A DNA stretch of 55,916 bases from Candidatus Woesearchaeota archaeon (GTDB lineage Archaea > Nanobdellota > Nanobdellia > Woesearchaeales > DSVV01), in the NCBI GenBank assembly GCA_016214075.1, contig JACRPI010000020.1, positions 1 through 55,916 on the forward strand, in the 5' to 3' direction. Shown here piece by piece: positions 39,750 through 46,993 of the stretch; the first letter of the stretch is position 1, and the number at the start of each line of letters is the position of its first letter. A program made the translations under genes and the position numbers. The notes under the pieces were generated by a model. That model was not told the origin of the DNA. It was given only the letters and a program-made list of their open reading frames with translations, and searched no databases.

Positions 39750-41066
39750 ATGACAACTACAAAAACAAACACCCCTTTTCTTAGTATTCAGGACGCAATG
39801 AACCACGGCAGTGGCGATGTCTCTATTCGTGGCTGGGTCTATCGAGAACGAGGGAGTAACAAACTCAAATTCATTACTTTACGAGATTCTTCCACTATTA
39901 TCCAATGTGTTATTGAAAAAGATATTGTTGGAGAACAAAAATTTACTACTGCTGACAAAGTTCAAATGGAAACATCCATGGAAATTCATGGAACTATCAA
40001 AAAAGATGACCGCGCGCCAACAGGCTATGAAATTGCGGTGAAAGATTTCATTGTTGTCGGTTCTTCAGATTCTTTCCCTATTAACAAAGACCAAAGCGTT
40101 GAATTTTTGGCAGATAACAGACATCTCTGGCTTCGCAGCAGAAAAATGACTGCTGTTTTAAAGATTAGAAGCACTGTTTTTGGCGCGATAGATGAATACT
40201 TTCGCATGAACGGATTTTATGAATATCATTCTCCTATCTTTCAGGCAATCCAATGTGAAGGAGGAAGCACGCTCTTTGAAGTAGATTATTTTAAACAAAA
40301 AGGGGTCTTTTTATCCCAAAGCTGGCAACTGTACGCTGAACCCGCGATTTTTGCGCTTGAGAAAATTTATACTATTTCTCCTTCTTTCCGTGCAGAGAAA
40401 TCCAAAACAAGCAGACACTTAACAGAATACTGGCACGCAGAAATGGAAGAAGCGTGGGCTTCATTTGATCAAATTATTGACCATGGCGAAGGGGTTTTGA
40501 AACATATTGTCAAGAAGGTTCTTGCTCAAAATCAGGCAGAGTTGAAGATTCTTGAGCGAGATCAACAGAAATTGATTCCCGCAACGCAGAAAGCTTTTCC
40601 TCGCATGACGTATGATGACGCTCTTGTTATTTTGAAAAAACAAGGAATGGACGTGGAGTGGGGTAAAGATTTGCGCACGATTGAAGAAGATGTTCTTAGT
40701 AAACTCTACGATACTCCTATCGCAGTTACGCGATATCCAAAAATTGTCAAAGCATTTTACATGAAAGAAGATCCAAAGAATCCAAACGTTGTTCTTGGCG
40801 TTGACTTTATTGCGCCAGAGGGATATGGCGAGATTATTGGCGGCTCTGAACGAGAAGCGGATATTGAAAAAATCAAAGAACGCTTGACTGCTCAAGGAGA
40901 AAATCCAAAAGAATATGAGTTCTATCTTGATACTCGACGGTATGGTTCTGTGCCGCATGGTGGTTTTGGGATGGGCGTTGAACGAGTTATTGCTTGGGTT
41001 TGTGGACTTGAGAATATCAAAGACGCAATTCCATTCCCGCGAACGATGATTCGATGGAAGCCATAA
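39750..41066 (+). CDS. asnS: Asparaginyl-tRNA synthetase
   Basis: A 438-residue class II synthetase. The N-terminal OB-fold (VSIRGWVYRERGSNKLKFIT) binds the anticodon. Motif 2 lies near FRAEKSKTSRHLTEYWHAEM, and motif 3 is GFGMGVERVIAW. The pattern of QAIQCEGGSTLFEVDYF, IIGGSEREAD and ERLTAQGENPKEYEFYLDTR is that of AsnRS rather than AspRS; in the related archaeal AspRS the corresponding parts differ. Length (438) is as expected. TATA box AATATTTATAAATTCC lies about 25-35 bases upstream, making the transcript leaderless or nearly so. With this gene present, Asn-tRNA can be formed directly. It is followed by a 430-base repeat-rich gap. Confidence 0.9.
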   Translation: MTTTKTNTPFLSIQDAMNHGSGDVSIRGWVYRERGSNKLKFITLRDSSTIIQCVIEKDIVGEQKFTTADKVQMETSMEIHGTIKKDDRAPTGYEIAVKDFIVVGSSDSFPINKDQSVEFLADNRHLWLRSRKMTAVLKIRSTVFGAIDEYFRMNGFYEYHSPIFQAIQCEGGSTLFEVDYFKQKGVFLSQSWQLYAEPAIFALEKIYTISPSFRAEKSKTSRHLTEYWHAEMEEAWASFDQIIDHGEGVLKHIVKKVLAQNQAELKILERDQQKLIPATQKAFPRMTYDDALVILKKQGMDVEWGKDLRTIEEDVLSKLYDTPIAVTRYPKIVKAFYMKEDPKNPNVVLGVDFIAPEGYGEIIGGSEREADIEKIKERLTAQGENPKEYEFYLDTRRYGSVPHGGFGMGVERVIAWVCGLENIKDAIPFPRTMIRWKP

Positions 41067-41138
41067 CATATTTTTAGTTTTTTCTTCATTTTTTAGATTC
41101 GTTCTTTTTTGTACATCTTGTTTCCAAATGAAATGAAT

Positions 41139-41271
41139 ACAAATTCCTAAAAATTCACCATCCCAATCGGAGCAGAGCTCCGGGGTATCGGTGAATTTTC
41201 TTAACGGAATTTGTGTCATTACGCTCATGGGTTTTCGAATCCGCAGCAGAGCTGCGGGGTATTAAACCCAT
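41139..41271. repeat. Nested hairpins with AGA triloops
   Basis: Two nested structures. First: ACAAATTCC (41139) pairs GGAATTTGT (41206-41214), inside it AAAATTCACC/GGTGAATTTT (41150-41199), and innermost CGGAGC-AGA-GCTCCG (41168-41182). Second: ATGGGTTT (41227) pairs AAACCCAT (41264-41271) around CGCAGC-AGA-GCTGCG (41242-41256). Each inner hairpin is followed by GGGGTAT, which recurs, as ATACCCC on the other strand, in the repeats at 35428 and 46474. No gene lies in 41067-41496, and this element with the 38-base repeat near 41364 is all that could be recognised there. Confidence 0.65.
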
Positions 41272-41363
41272 TAGGTAATAAATAATAAAAGCATAGGGAT
41301 TCTCAAGGACTGTAAGGCGATTCAAACAATGGTAAGGCAAATTTTCCTATTAGCAAAGAAAAT

Positions 41364-41401
41364 ACACGCACTTGCAAAAGCAAAATGTCAGGGGGACCCA
41401 T
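41364..41401 (-). repeat. 38-base dispersed repeat, copy 1
   Basis: The reverse complement of this stretch, starting ATGGGTCCCCCTGACATTTT, matches the plus strand at 46911-46948 in most positions, with differences mainly in one three-base block. The copies lie 5.5 kb apart in opposite orientation, each next to palindromic elements. It may be an end or remnant of a mobile palindromic element. Confidence 0.5.
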
Positions 41402-41496
41402 GCAACGCGGAGCATTGCAGGGGGTTATTTTTACATATTATTAATCAAAGAAATCTATTAAATCTTGAAAGAAACAAAGATTAAATCAAAAAATCT

Positions 41497-41901
41497 CTAA
41501 TACGAATCATCTTGCGTGCTGTATGCTTGTTCGCTTGCATCATTTCTGTCCATCTCTTCTTCTGCAGCTTCACACGTCATGTAGGTGACTCGCGCGACCA
41601 TACGACCATGACTCATTACATATTCCTGCTTCCCAACTGTACAGACATCCTGTTCTAAGCATGTTCCTCGCGCTTGGCAATCTCTTTTGAGAAAAGGGCT
41701 GATAGCCATCGCTGTGGGTGTATCAGAATCTAAATATGATTGTTCTTCGCCTTCAGTAATCTTAATGATATACTCATCCATTTCATTTGATCCCCAATAT
41801 TTTCCTTCTGTTGCGGTCATCACGAAAAGGAACGCAAACGCAAGAATTGCAAAACCAGCAGTTACTGTTTCTGCATGAATTTTTTTATGATATTTACTCA
41901 T
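41497..41901 (-). CDS. Small membrane-anchored protein with cysteines outside
   Basis: A 134-residue protein from ATG 41901 (MSKYHKKIHAETVTAGFAIL); eight extra residues are possible with an ATG at 41925, but the shorter start overlaps the upstream stop in the usual way. One membrane helix is predicted at about residues 14-32 (TVTAGFAILAFAFLFVMTAT), after a basic stretch, so the C-terminal part should be outside. That part has four cysteines (CQARGTCLEQDVC and a later C) that could form disulphides. The C-terminus is acidic. It overlaps the preceding gene by 8 bases. No family is recognised; the two proteins look like a functional pair. Confidence 0.6.
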   Translation of the reverse strand: MSKYHKKIHAETVTAGFAILAFAFLFVMTATEGKYWGSNEMDEYIIKITEGEEQSYLDSDTPTAMAISPFLKRDCQARGTCLEQDVCTVGKQEYVMSHGRMVARVTYMTCEAAEEEMDRNDASEQAYSTQDDSY

Positions 41902-42193
41902 TCTGGAACTCCGATCGATCGTCACTCAAATATAATCGTGGGATTGCTTTATCCTTTCCTTTTGACATTCCATCCACTTCTTCTCTGCATTTTTGGATCT
42001 CATCCCACATCCACTTTCCATAAAGATCTCTTCCGTATTTTTTTAGGCACTGTTCAAATTTGTATGATTCTCCTGCAACTGCGCCGGTAAGCGTCGTATC
42101 CTGTTTTCCAAGAAATGAGAATGAGGAGAGTACCAATAATCCAATAAGCGCAATTGCACCAATTGTTACAACTTTTCTTTCACTTTCGTCCAT
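41894..42193 (-). CDS. Small membrane-anchored protein
   Basis: A 99-residue protein with a hydrophobic helix at residues 9-27 (VTIGAIALIGLLVLSSFSFL) following a short charged start (MDESERK), so it is either an N-terminal anchor or uncleaved signal. The rest is hydrophilic with paired cysteines (EQC and KCREE). It is followed by, and overlaps, the 41497 gene by 8 bases, an operon. The promoter is likely the TATATTTATATACT region near 42215. No function can be assigned. Confidence 0.6.
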   Translation of the reverse strand: MDESERKVVTIGAIALIGLLVLSSFSFLGKQDTTLTGAVAGESYKFEQCLKKYGRDLYGKWMWDEIQKCREEVDGMSKGKDKAIPRLYLSDDRSEFQNE

Positions 42194-42275
42194 TCTGTTA
42201 TTTTTGAGGAAATTAGTATATAAATATGTCGGTTCATGAGTATTAATCTTTTTTTAGAATAAGCGCTTGAGAATA

Positions 42276-42315
42276 AAAAGAAAAAAAAGATGGAGTCAAG
42301 TCACCTCAACTCCAT
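42276..42315 (-). terminator. Hairpin and T-tract terminator after the lysine-rich peptide gene
   Basis: On the minus strand ATGGAGT (42315-42309) pairs with ACTCCAT (42296-42290) around a 12-base loop and is followed by CTTTTTTTTCTTTTTATT. It lies just after the stop codon of the 20-residue lysine-rich peptide gene. The hairpin plus T-run has the form of a terminator; archaea also stop at T-runs alone. Confidence 0.5.
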
Positions 42316-42324
42316 GTTATATCA

Positions 42325-42387
42325 TTATCTCTTTTTTTTCTTTTTACTTCCAGACTTCTTTGCTGCTTTCTTTTTCTTTGCTGCCAT
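42325..42387 (-). CDS. 20-residue lysine/alanine-rich basic peptide
   Basis: ATG 42387 reads MAAKKKKAAKKSGSKKKKKR and stops. The upstream sequence GAGGTGTCAAA is a fair ribosome binding site. The alternating Ala/Lys pattern is like the C-terminal tails of histone H1 or bacterial histone-like proteins, and it could bind nucleic acids. Supporting evidence is the strong terminator after it and the promoter before the upstream peptide gene. Because it is so short, it may be a spurious frame; proteomics or conservation would decide. Confidence 0.45.
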   Translation of the reverse strand: MAAKKKKAAKKSGSKKKKKR

Positions 42388-42430
42388 TTTGACACCTCTT
42401 TTTATTTCTCAGAGAGTTTCCTCTCTTTGA

Positions 42431-42517
42431 TCATTTGTTTTTTTTATGACTTGCGCTGTAATAATTTGTTTTACTCATCTGTTTCAGAATTTGTTTTGTT
42501 TTTTTTTGCGCACTCAT
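42431..42517 (-). CDS. 28-residue basic peptide
   Basis: ATG 42517 reads MSAQKKTKQILKQMSKTNYY followed by SASHKKNK and a TGA stop. It is basic and hydrophilic, with no membrane segment. A TATA element (GTTTATATATGAG) is about 45-60 bases upstream, and the next peptide gene follows after 43 bases. Together they look like a small operon of basic peptides. No family is recognised, and the coding status is uncertain at this length. Confidence 0.4.
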   Translation of the reverse strand: MSAQKKTKQILKQMSKTNYYSASHKKNK

Positions 42518-42712
42518 TTTGTTTTTCTAACAATTTTTTTTAATTTCTCTTTTATGGACAATCTCATATATAAACATTTCGAATTCTAAATTTTTTTCCT
42601 TATCTTTTTTTCAAAAAATTTGAAACAAAAATTATTTTCTTTCAAAAATTTTGAACATTTTCCCAAACATATTTATTCTTGCTTCACTTATTTTTTTTAA
42701 AGAGGTGTTTTT

Positions 42713-44185
42713 GTGCAATCATACAAACTGTACATTAATGGGAAATGGGTTAATTCCTCGTCGAAAAAGACGTTCACAAGCAAAAATCCCGCAAATCCAA
42801 AAGATATTCTTGGAGTTTTTCAAGAAAGTACCTCTGCTGAGGTTTCTCTCGCGGTTGCTGCTGCCCAAAAAGCGTTTGTCCAGTGGAGCGCGCTTCCTGC
42901 TCCACGGCGCGGAGATATTCTTCTTCGTGTTGCATCGCTTCTTCGGCAGGAAAAGAAAAAGCTTGCTGCTCTTGTGACGAGAGAAATGGGTAAACAGTAT
43001 ATAGAAGGTCTTGCGGATGTTCAAGAAGCAATTGATGTCGCGGAATATATGGGCAGTGAAGGAAGGAGATTTTTTGGATCTACGACGCCAAGCGAGCTTC
43101 CTCAAAAATTTTGCATGACTGTTCGCAGACCGCTTGGCGTTGTTGGTTTAATCACTCCATGGAATTTCCCCATCGCAATTCCTGCATGGAAAATTATGGC
43201 TGCGTTGATTTGTGGCAACACTTGTGTTCTCAAACCGTCGAGTGATACGCCGCTTTGCGCTTTGACGTATGTCCAGCTCCTCGAAAAAGCAGGTGTTCCT
43301 CGTGGTGTTGTCAATGTGGTGACTGGCGATGGCTCTGTTGTTGGTGACGCTCTTGTTGCACATCCACAAGTTCGCGCTCTTTCTTTTACAGGATCCAAAG
43401 ACGTTGGTGCACATGTTCTTGCACACGCAGGCATTAAAAAAGTTGGTTTGGAAATGGGTGGCAAGAACGCAATTATCATTATGGATGACGCGGATCTTCC
43501 TCTCGCTGTTGAAGGAGTTCTTTGGGGCGCGTTTGGCACGACGGGGCAACGTTGCACTGCCGCAAGCAGAGTGATTGTGCATAAAAAAATTCAGAAACAA
43601 TTTGAACACTTGTTGTTGAAACAAGTTCGTGGGTTGCGGGCAGGAGATGGCATGCATTATAATTTTGGTCCTCTTGTCAACCAAGCTGCACTTGAAAAAA
43701 CAGAAAAGTATGTTCAGATTGGATTGCAGGAGGGCGCGCAGCTTCTTTTTGGAGGGAAACGAATTTCTCACAAGCAAGGGTATTTTCATGAGCCGACCAT
43801 CTTTACTCATGTTCATCCGTCTATGCGGATTGCTCAAGAAGAAATTTTTGGTCCAGTGTTGAGTATTTTGACGTGCACCACTCTTGCGGACGCGATCCGA
43901 ATTGCGAACGACATAGAATATGGATTAAGCAGCGCATTATATACACAGAACATTCGTAACGCGTTCCTCGCGATCGAACATCTTGACGCAGGGATTACCT
44001 ACATTAACTCCAGCACGATTGGCGCGGAAGTGCACTTGCCATTTGGCGGGGTGAAGAAAACAGGCAATGGCACGCGAGAAGCCGGTATCTTGGGGATTGA
44101 TGAGTTCAGCGAAGTGAAGACGGTTTACATAGATTACAGTGGCAAATTACAAAATGCGCAGATTGATATGTTTGCGCGGAAATAG
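42713..44185 (+). CDS. NAD(P)-dependent aldehyde dehydrogenase
   Basis: A 490-residue aldehyde dehydrogenase. The GTG start at 42713 follows GAGGTG at a 5-base spacing. Catalytic residues are E in EMGGKNAII (about residue 247) and C in TTGQRCTAAS (about residue 283); FTGSKDVGAHV is the nucleotide-binding loop and PWNFPIAIPAWK the oxyanion Asn region. The fold and the KTGNGTREAG C-terminal motif suit the succinate/ketoglutarate semialdehyde-type group, but the aldehyde cannot be deduced. It oxidises an aldehyde to its acid. No dedicated pathway neighbours are in the window. A CATATTTATTC TATA-like site lies about 40-50 bases upstream. Confidence 0.9.
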   Translation: MQSYKLYINGKWVNSSSKKTFTSKNPANPKDILGVFQESTSAEVSLAVAAAQKAFVQWSALPAPRRGDILLRVASLLRQEKKKLAALVTREMGKQYIEGLADVQEAIDVAEYMGSEGRRFFGSTTPSELPQKFCMTVRRPLGVVGLITPWNFPIAIPAWKIMAALICGNTCVLKPSSDTPLCALTYVQLLEKAGVPRGVVNVVTGDGSVVGDALVAHPQVRALSFTGSKDVGAHVLAHAGIKKVGLEMGGKNAIIIMDDADLPLAVEGVLWGAFGTTGQRCTAASRVIVHKKIQKQFEHLLLKQVRGLRAGDGMHYNFGPLVNQAALEKTEKYVQIGLQEGAQLLFGGKRISHKQGYFHEPTIFTHVHPSMRIAQEEIFGPVLSILTCTTLADAIRIANDIEYGLSSALYTQNIRNAFLAIEHLDAGITYINSSTIGAEVHLPFGGVKKTGNGTREAGILGIDEFSEVKTVYIDYSGKLQNAQIDMFARK

Positions 44186-44250
44186 TGTGGTTCTTGTGCG
44201 TGTATAAGTCACAACACATAAAAAGCACGCTTTCTTCTTTCTCTCTCTCT

Positions 44251-44583
44251 ATGAATATAGAAGTGTTGTTGGGGATTGAACCTACTGGTGTTGAGGATGG
44301 TAAATCTCTGTATAATTTAGAACTTGAAGTGAAAAACAGAAGGTATACCGCACGTCTCAGTCTCGAACGCGCAGAACTTCATATTGTCGCAATGAATGTT
44401 CTCTCTGTTATTGAAGGAAATAGTATTCGCAATCCTATCTATGTTTTTAATTGGAAAGGAGAAGATGAAAAGCAGCGAGCCAGTACTATCGCATCTCTCA
44501 CTGAAATGCTTTATCATCGAGAAGCATATCTGCGCGCATTTGGAGTAGATCAAAATGCATCTTTCCCTCATCCAGAAGCTTAA
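44251..44583 (+). CDS. Hypothetical 110-residue protein
   Basis: Start at ATG 44251 (MNIEVLLGIEPTGVEDGKSL); the frame extends 22 residues upstream into a T/C-rich segment that looks like promoter DNA. The sequence has short beta strands (YTARLSLERAELHIVAMNVL) and a C-terminal helix (SLTEMLYHREAYLRAF). No membrane helix, cysteine or catalytic motif. It lies 27 bases before the mre11 start, but the mre11 gene may have its own TATA-like site, TTAATAAATTC. I do not recognise a family. It could be a small partner of Mre11, judged only by position. Confidence 0.55.
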   Translation: MNIEVLLGIEPTGVEDGKSLYNLELEVKNRRYTARLSLERAELHIVAMNVLSVIEGNSIRNPIYVFNWKGEDEKQRASTIASLTEMLYHREAYLRAFGVDQNASFPHPEA

Positions 44584-44609
44584 TAAATTCTAGACGCCTT
44601 CTTTTTTTC

Positions 44610-45824
44610 ATGAAATTCTCCCATCTCGCAGACTGTCACATTGGTTCTTGGCGAGATGAAAAACTCAACAGCTTATCGACAGACGCATTTATTCGCGCAT
44701 TGGATATTTCCATGCAGGAACAGGTTGATTTCATCTTGATTGCAGGAGATATTTTCAACACAAGCCTGCCTGCGATTGAGAAACTCAAGACAGCCACCAA
44801 GAAATTGAAGCAGGTTAAGGATTATGGCATTCCTGCCTATATTATTCCTGGCTCTCATGATTTTTCTCCTTCTGGAAAAACAATGCTTGATGTGCTTGAG
44901 CATGCTGGTCTTTTCATTAACGTGGTGAAAGGAACTGTTACTCCGGAAAATAAACTGCAACTTCGCTTTACCATTGATCCGAAAACAGGCGCGAAAATTA
45001 CTGGCTTGCTTGGTCGAAAAGGGAGTTTGGAGCGACGCTATTATGAAACACTTGATCCGACAAACATTGAGCAGGAGGAGGGGTTCAAGATTTTTCTTTT
45101 CCACACTGCACTTGCAGAACTTAAACCTGTGGAGCTTGAAAAAATGGAGGCACAGCCTGTTTCTTTTCTCCCGAAGAATTGCAATTATTACGCAGGAGGG
45201 CATGTTCATATTGTGAAGCACGCGTCACTTCCTGGCTATCAGAACCTTGTCTATCCTGGTCCTCTCTTTCCCAACAGCTTTTCTGAACTCGAAAAATTAC
45301 AAAACGGCGGCTTTTATCTTTATGATAATGGCAATCTTCGGTATGTACCAATCGTTTTACATCCAGTTATTGCGCTTTCTGTTGTTGCTCATCATTGTTC
45401 CGCGCAGGATGTGTACAAGATGCTTTTTGACAACATTACTTCTTGCGATCCAAACAACGCAATTGTTCTGCTTCGTGTTACTGGGGAACTTTCTGAAGGA
45501 AAATCCAGTGATATTGACTTCAAAACATTGCGCGATCTCCTTGAACAGCGCGGCGCATGGTCTGTACTGAAAAATACTTCTTTGCTCAAAACAAAAGAAT
45601 TTTCCGCAATTACTGTCAAAGGAGCAAGCACACAGGATATTGAGGAAAAAGTGCTTGCAGAACACATTGGACAATTTTCTTCCTCGCTTTTTTCTGCTGA
45701 AGAGCAAAAACAATTGACTCTGCAATTATTGCATCTTCTGAATACAGAAAAATTAGAGGGAGAAAGGGTTGCTGATTTTGAGAATAGAGTTCGAAAGGAT
45801 GCGCAGGACGTTATTACACTTTAG
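44610..45824 (+). CDS. mre11: Mre11/SbcD DNA double-strand-break repair nuclease
   Basis: A 404-residue calcineurin-like phosphoesterase. The metal-binding motifs are DCHIGSWR (motif I, residues 8-15), LIAGDIFNTS (motif II), IIPGSHDFS (motif III, in which GNHD is GSHD), FLFHTALAEL (IV) and AGGHVHIVKH (V). The residues after 290 are the capping and Rad50-binding part (LLHLLNTEKLEGERVADFEN). Mre11 processes DNA ends with Rad50, HerA and NurA. HerA is 1.2 kb away, on the opposite strand, separated by an exported protein and repeats; Rad50 and NurA are absent from the window. The Asn-to-Ser change in motif III may affect catalysis, since that Asn helps orient the metal-bound phosphate. Confidence 0.85.
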   Translation: MKFSHLADCHIGSWRDEKLNSLSTDAFIRALDISMQEQVDFILIAGDIFNTSLPAIEKLKTATKKLKQVKDYGIPAYIIPGSHDFSPSGKTMLDVLEHAGLFINVVKGTVTPENKLQLRFTIDPKTGAKITGLLGRKGSLERRYYETLDPTNIEQEEGFKIFLFHTALAELKPVELEKMEAQPVSFLPKNCNYYAGGHVHIVKHASLPGYQNLVYPGPLFPNSFSELEKLQNGGFYLYDNGNLRYVPIVLHPVIALSVVAHHCSAQDVYKMLFDNITSCDPNNAIVLLRVTGELSEGKSSDIDFKTLRDLLEQRGAWSVLKNTSLLKTKEFSAITVKGASTQDIEEKVLAEHIGQFSSSLFSAEEQKQLTLQLLHLLNTEKLEGERVADFENRVRKDAQDVITL

Positions 45825-45848
45825 ATTAAAGCAATAGTATATTCGTTT

Positions 45849-46421
45849 CTATCCAAATATCCAAGAAAATATTTTTGCGAGAATTCCTTTGCTCTCTTTT
45901 GGTTCTTCTGTTGTTGTGCTTGTTTGTTCTTCGTTATCTTTCGCGTCTATTGAAAGACCGGTGACATCATAGCCGCTAATTCTTACGACGGTGCTGTCTC
46001 CTACTTCTTTCATTGCCACTTCTTCAACTTCACCTGTTTCTGTTTCTTCTTTGTCACCAAAATAAAATTGAACGACTGTTTCTCCAATAATCTCTTCTTT
46101 TATTTCACTTTCTTTCTCTTCTTCCATTCCAGAATAGATAAATTCGCATCTATCCCCTGTTTTTGATTCACTGTTGACAGGATAGACTTCCTGTACATAT
46201 ATGGTGATGCCATCTACAGTTACTTTATCTCTTCGATCGACGACCACTGTTTTTCCATTGACCTTGAAAATACACGCGCTGTCTTCTTGTGTATCTCCAG
46301 TACTGACGTCGATAAGGACGATGGATTGCTCTGCCGCGAGGGCGATTGTACTTACTGTAAGAATGCCTATTAAGAATAGAATCAGTGCACTTTTTATTTT
46401 CCGTTCTTTTTGGTGTTTCAT
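45849..46421 (-). CDS. Exported or membrane-anchored acidic protein, unknown
   Basis: A 190-residue protein; start taken at ATG 46421 (MKHQKERKIKSALILFLIGI) because the TATA box TATATATAGA near 46465 would put the transcript start at about 46440, downstream of the ATG at 46457. A basic stretch then a helix (SALILFLIGILTVSTIALA-A) is a signal peptide or anchor. The mature part has a beta-rich domain (SIVLIDVSTGDTQEDSACIF, KVTVDGITIYVQEV) and a Glu/Thr-rich C-terminal linker ending in a hydrophobic ILAKIFSWIFG. It ends 24 bases after the mre11 stop on the opposite strand. No family is recognised. Confidence 0.6.
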   Translation of the reverse strand: MKHQKERKIKSALILFLIGILTVSTIALAAEQSIVLIDVSTGDTQEDSACIFKVNGKTVVVDRRDKVTVDGITIYVQEVYPVNSESKTGDRCEFIYSGMEEEKESEIKEEIIGETVVQFYFGDKEETETGEVEEVAMKEVGDSTVVRISGYDVTGLSIDAKDNEEQTSTTTEEPKESKGILAKIFSWIFG

Positions 46422-46473
46422 CTTTTTTTGATGTTTGTTTATTTCTTTGAGAACCATTCTATATATATTTTGT

Positions 46474-46660
46474 TTTTATTGTGAAATTTGGGTTTACTTC
46501 GGACCAAAGGTCCGTAGTATTACGAGCATAGCTCGAAATAATACCCCCCTGCTTGCTGTGACCCAATTTCACAATTCCACAGACGCACCGAATTGCGAGC
46601 GGGCAATACTCTGCAGCTTGCTGCGATTGGGATGCCCTGCGAGCGGTGCGTCTGTGTTAT
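46474..46660. repeat. Nested palindromic repeat, copy 2 (short form)
   Basis: Almost identical to 35428-35704 except that the stretch equivalent to the insertion there is only CTCTGCAGC. It keeps the outer pair TTGTGAAATTTGGGT/ACCCAATTTCACAA, the small hairpins GGACC-AAA-GGTCC and GAGC-ATA-GCTC, the second block bounded by CACAGACGCACCG/CGGTGCGTCTGTG, and a CTGCAGC-TT-GCTGCG hairpin within. The middle hairpin differs by a few bases (CTGCTTGCTGTG rather than CACAGCTTGCTGTG). It lies upstream of the exported protein gene at 45849, starting only about 10 bases before its TATA box. No protein coding is evident. Confidence 0.75.
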
Positions 46661-46731
46661 TATGCTCCTTTATCTTCATTTTGTCTTTATTCTATATCAA
46701 AAAGACCCCATTGCACAATTCTTTCGCCATA

Positions 46732-46862
46732 CTCTGAGCAAAGCTCAGAGAACTTTGATCAGAGATCAAAGAATTGGAAGCGAGATCAAGTACGACCATT
46801 TCGAATCTTCGATTCGTAATGAATTGGAACACGTTCCAATCACTCACTCCGTTCGGTCGTAC
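46732..46862. repeat. Array of near-perfect 8-bp hairpins
   Basis: Five stems in 131 bases. CTCTGAGC-AAA-GCTCAGAG (46732-46750) and CTTTGATC-AGA-GATCAAAG (46753-46771) are adjacent, with 3-base loops. GTACGACC (46790-46797) pairs with GGTCGTAC (46855-46862) and encloses CGAATC-TTC-GATTCG (46802-46816) and ATTGGAAC-AC-GTTCCAAT (46823-46840). All stems are perfect, but their sequences differ, so the structures rather than the bases are repeated. It sits between the palindromic repeat copy 2 and the 38-base repeat copy 2. Confidence 0.7.
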
Positions 46863-46910
46863 GCTCAACTACTGCTCTTATTCGCAATGATGGTTTATGT
46901 TGTTTGTGCA

Positions 46911-46948
46911 ATGGGTCCCCCTGACACTTTGCTTTTGTTTGCGCGTGT
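46911..46948 (+). repeat. 38-base dispersed repeat, copy 2
   Basis: ATGGGTCCCCCTGACACTTT and the following bases match the reverse complement of 41364-41401. Both copies are at the edge of palindrome-rich gaps and run toward an AT-rich stretch. The region 46661-46993 contains no gene; this repeat and the hairpin array are what it holds. Confidence 0.5.
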
Positions 46949-46993
46949 CTTTATTTATTCTGCTGAGCGATTATAAACTATTTTTTCTTCTTC

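Noticed and set aside
41155-41340. Minus-strand 61-residue frame in the gap after asnS
   Set aside because: Lies across the nested hairpins and has no promoter or ribosome binding site.
42713-44185. Specific naming of the aldehyde dehydrogenase as succinate-semialdehyde dehydrogenase
   Set aside because: Family motifs are clear but substrate residues and pathway context are not decisive.
46732-46862. Possible CRISPR array
   Set aside because: Stems have different sequences and there are no equal-length spacers or cas genes in the window.
46593-46976. 127-residue plus-strand frame in the repeat region
   Set aside because: Spans the repeat end and hairpin array; codon use and lack of a start signal do not support coding.
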